The notes below the pieces were generated by a model. It worked only from the letters and a program-made list of their open reading frames with translations, searched no databases and was not told where the DNA came from. From Clostridia bacterium (GTDB lineage Bacteria > Bacillota > Clostridia > TANB77 > CAG-465): a stretch of 64,000 nt of DNA. A program made the translations under genes and the position numbers. Shown piece by piece: positions 63,007 to 64,000 of this stretch (positions are counted from its first letter, which is position 1; every line of letters begins with the position of its first letter). Location: positions 1 to 64,000 of the forward strand of contig JAFWCU010000001.1 of the NCBI GenBank assembly GCA_017534305.1. Reading direction: 5' to 3'.

Positions 63007-63498
63007 ATGGAAGGTAAATTAAGAAACATGACATCAATATATATTTTAGATGATAATGATAGAATGCTATTGTTGTATAGAATGGGCTCAAAAGTAATTA
63101 GTGACTCATACACAGGAACAGCAGGTGGTCATTTTGAAAATGATGAGTTAAATGATGCATATTCTTGTGTTATGCGTGAACTTAAAGAAGAAACACATTT
63201 AACAGCTGAAGATATTACTGAACCAAAACTTAGATATATAACTTTAAAAAATAAAAATGGAGAAATCCGTCAAAATTATTATTTCTTTGCTAAACTTTTA
63301 AATAATAAAAAGAAAATTGCTAGCAATGAAGGAACATTACAATGGTTTAGTGAGGAAGAAACAAAAGATTTAAAAATGCCATTTACTGCTAAATATGTTG
63401 TTAAACACTATATTAGTACAGGTAAAAATACAGATAAATTATATGGTGGAATTGCAGTAGAGTCTGGCGTTAATTTTACAGAATTATTAGATTTTTAA
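63007..63498 (+). CDS. Nudix hydrolase
   Basis: A 163-residue Nudix-fold hydrolase. The Nudix box (GX5EX7REUXEE) is visible as GGHFENDELNDAYSC followed by RELKEETHL, residues about 38-61. It probably cleaves a nucleoside diphosphate derivative such as 8-oxo-dGTP or NDP-sugar, but the substrate is undetermined. The ATG follows TTTTGGAGGTAAGTT. It lies 19 bases after tcdA and 10 bases before the ttcA-like gene. Confidence 0.92.
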   Translation: MEGKLRNMTSIYILDDNDRMLLLYRMGSKVISDSYTGTAGGHFENDELNDAYSCVMRELKEETHLTAEDITEPKLRYITLKNKNGEIRQNYYFFAKLLNNKKKIASNEGTLQWFSEEETKDLKMPFTAKYVVKHYISTGKNTDKLYGGIAVESGVNFTELLDF

Positions 63499-63508
63499 GG
63501 AGATAATA

Positions 63509-64000
63509 GTGAAGGAAGAAAAAGAATTACCAAGATATAAAAAAATAGAAAATAGTATCACTTCAACATTTAGAAAAAGTATATGGCTTAAATTTGTAGA
63601 AGGTATCAATGAATTTAAAATGATTGAAGATGGAGATAAAATTGCAGTATGTATTAGTGGTGGAAAAGATTCAATGCTTCTTGCAAAATGCTTGCAAGAA
63701 ATACAAAGACATAGAAAAATGGACTTTGAACTTAAATTTATTGCTATGGATCCTGGATATAGTGAGGCAAATAGACAAAAAATAATAGATAATGCAAAAT
63801 TATTAAATATACCTTTACATATATTTAATAGTAATATATTCAATGTTGTAGAAAAAATAGATGATCATCCATGTTATATTTGTGCTAGAATGAGGAGAGG
63901 TCATTTATACAATGAAGCAAAGAGACTCGGATGTAATAAAATAGCTCTAGGTCATCATTTTGATGATGTTGTAGAGACTATTCTACTTGGAATGATGTAT
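63509..64000 (+). CDS. ttcA-like: TtcA-family tRNA 2-thiolation protein (3' end beyond window)
   Basis: The first 164 codons of a PP-loop ATPase cut by the window edge. It shows the PP-loop CISGGKDSMLLAK near residues 45-57, the CYIC pair and GHHFDDVVETILL, matching the TtcA/TtuA family of tRNA sulfur-transfer enzymes that carry an iron-sulfur cluster. The start is a GTG after AAGGAGATAATA. No ATG occurs before the conserved region. It is third in line after tcdA and the Nudix gene, so two tRNA-modification genes flank the Nudix gene. Confidence 0.9.
   Translation, partial: MKEEKELPRYKKIENSITSTFRKSIWLKFVEGINEFKMIEDGDKIAVCISGGKDSMLLAKCLQEIQRHRKMDFELKFIAMDPGYSEANRQKIIDNAKLLNIPLHIFNSNIFNVVEKIDDHPCYICARMRRGHLYNEAKRLGCNKIALGHHFDDVVETILLGMMY

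Overview
The window is very AT-rich, densely coding DNA in the standard bacterial code, with strong GGAGG-type ribosome binding sites, many TTGACA-17-TATAAT promoters and many hairpin-plus-T-run terminators. Together with DisA, a CarD-like regulator, YqzL between era and recO, a glmS ribozyme, AddA and cohesin/dockerin modules, this points to an anaerobic Bacillota (Clostridia-like) chromosome, probably from an uncultured or gut-type lineage. That assignment is inference from gene content. I saw no rRNA, tRNA, insertion sequence, prophage or CRISPR array. It reads as core chromosome with a few lineage-specific islands.

Layout. 1-4934: smpB, an S1-domain protein with two small paralogous unknowns beside it, then era-yqzL-recO and an unknown membrane protein. 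4975-13429: a cell-envelope block with a class A penicillin-binding protein, glmS behind its self-cleaving ribozyme, then a secreted glucosaminidase ending in a dockerin and a membrane-anchored protein starting with a cohesin-like domain. 13476-14994: two unknown helical proteins and ssrA (tmRNA), the partner of smpB. 15095-23423: an HD hydrolase, dxs, radA-disA, and the isoprenoid set ispH-ispA-HD-uppS, so the start and end of undecaprenyl phosphate supply are both here. 23522-26753: carD, an MFS-like transporter, and a tandem pair of small signal-peptide/membrane-anchor proteins. 26906-35926: a PHP phosphoesterase, murE with an altered amino-acid specificity motif, an arginase-family enzyme, a Lon-family protease, and tsaE-tsaB-rimI.

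36092-50521: DNA repair and housekeeping: addA (no addB nearby), pgeF, pgsA, then ligA-mfd-prsA-like-trmH in one run. 50560-56652: a DUF378 protein, a monofunctional glycosyltransferase, a histidine phosphatase, an mgtA-type P-type ATPase and a methyltransferase. 56761-64000: uvrA, two very small unlisted membrane proteins (one with 12 cysteines in 45 residues), rlmD, a DUF1796 protein, a frameshifted tcdA, a Nudix hydrolase and the 5' part of a ttcA-like gene.

The themes that tie the window together are peptidoglycan (PBP, GlmS, glucosaminidase, MurE, PgeF, glycosyltransferase, UppS/IspA lipid carrier), genome repair (RecO, RadA, DisA, AddA, LigA, Mfd, UvrA), and tRNA/ribosome maintenance (SmpB/tmRNA, TsaB/TsaE/TcdA, RlmD, TrmH, TtcA, RimI). 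The most unusual signal is the adjacent dockerin-bearing wall hydrolase and cohesin-bearing membrane anchor, which looks like a one-enzyme, cellulosome-style tether for a cell-wall hydrolase.
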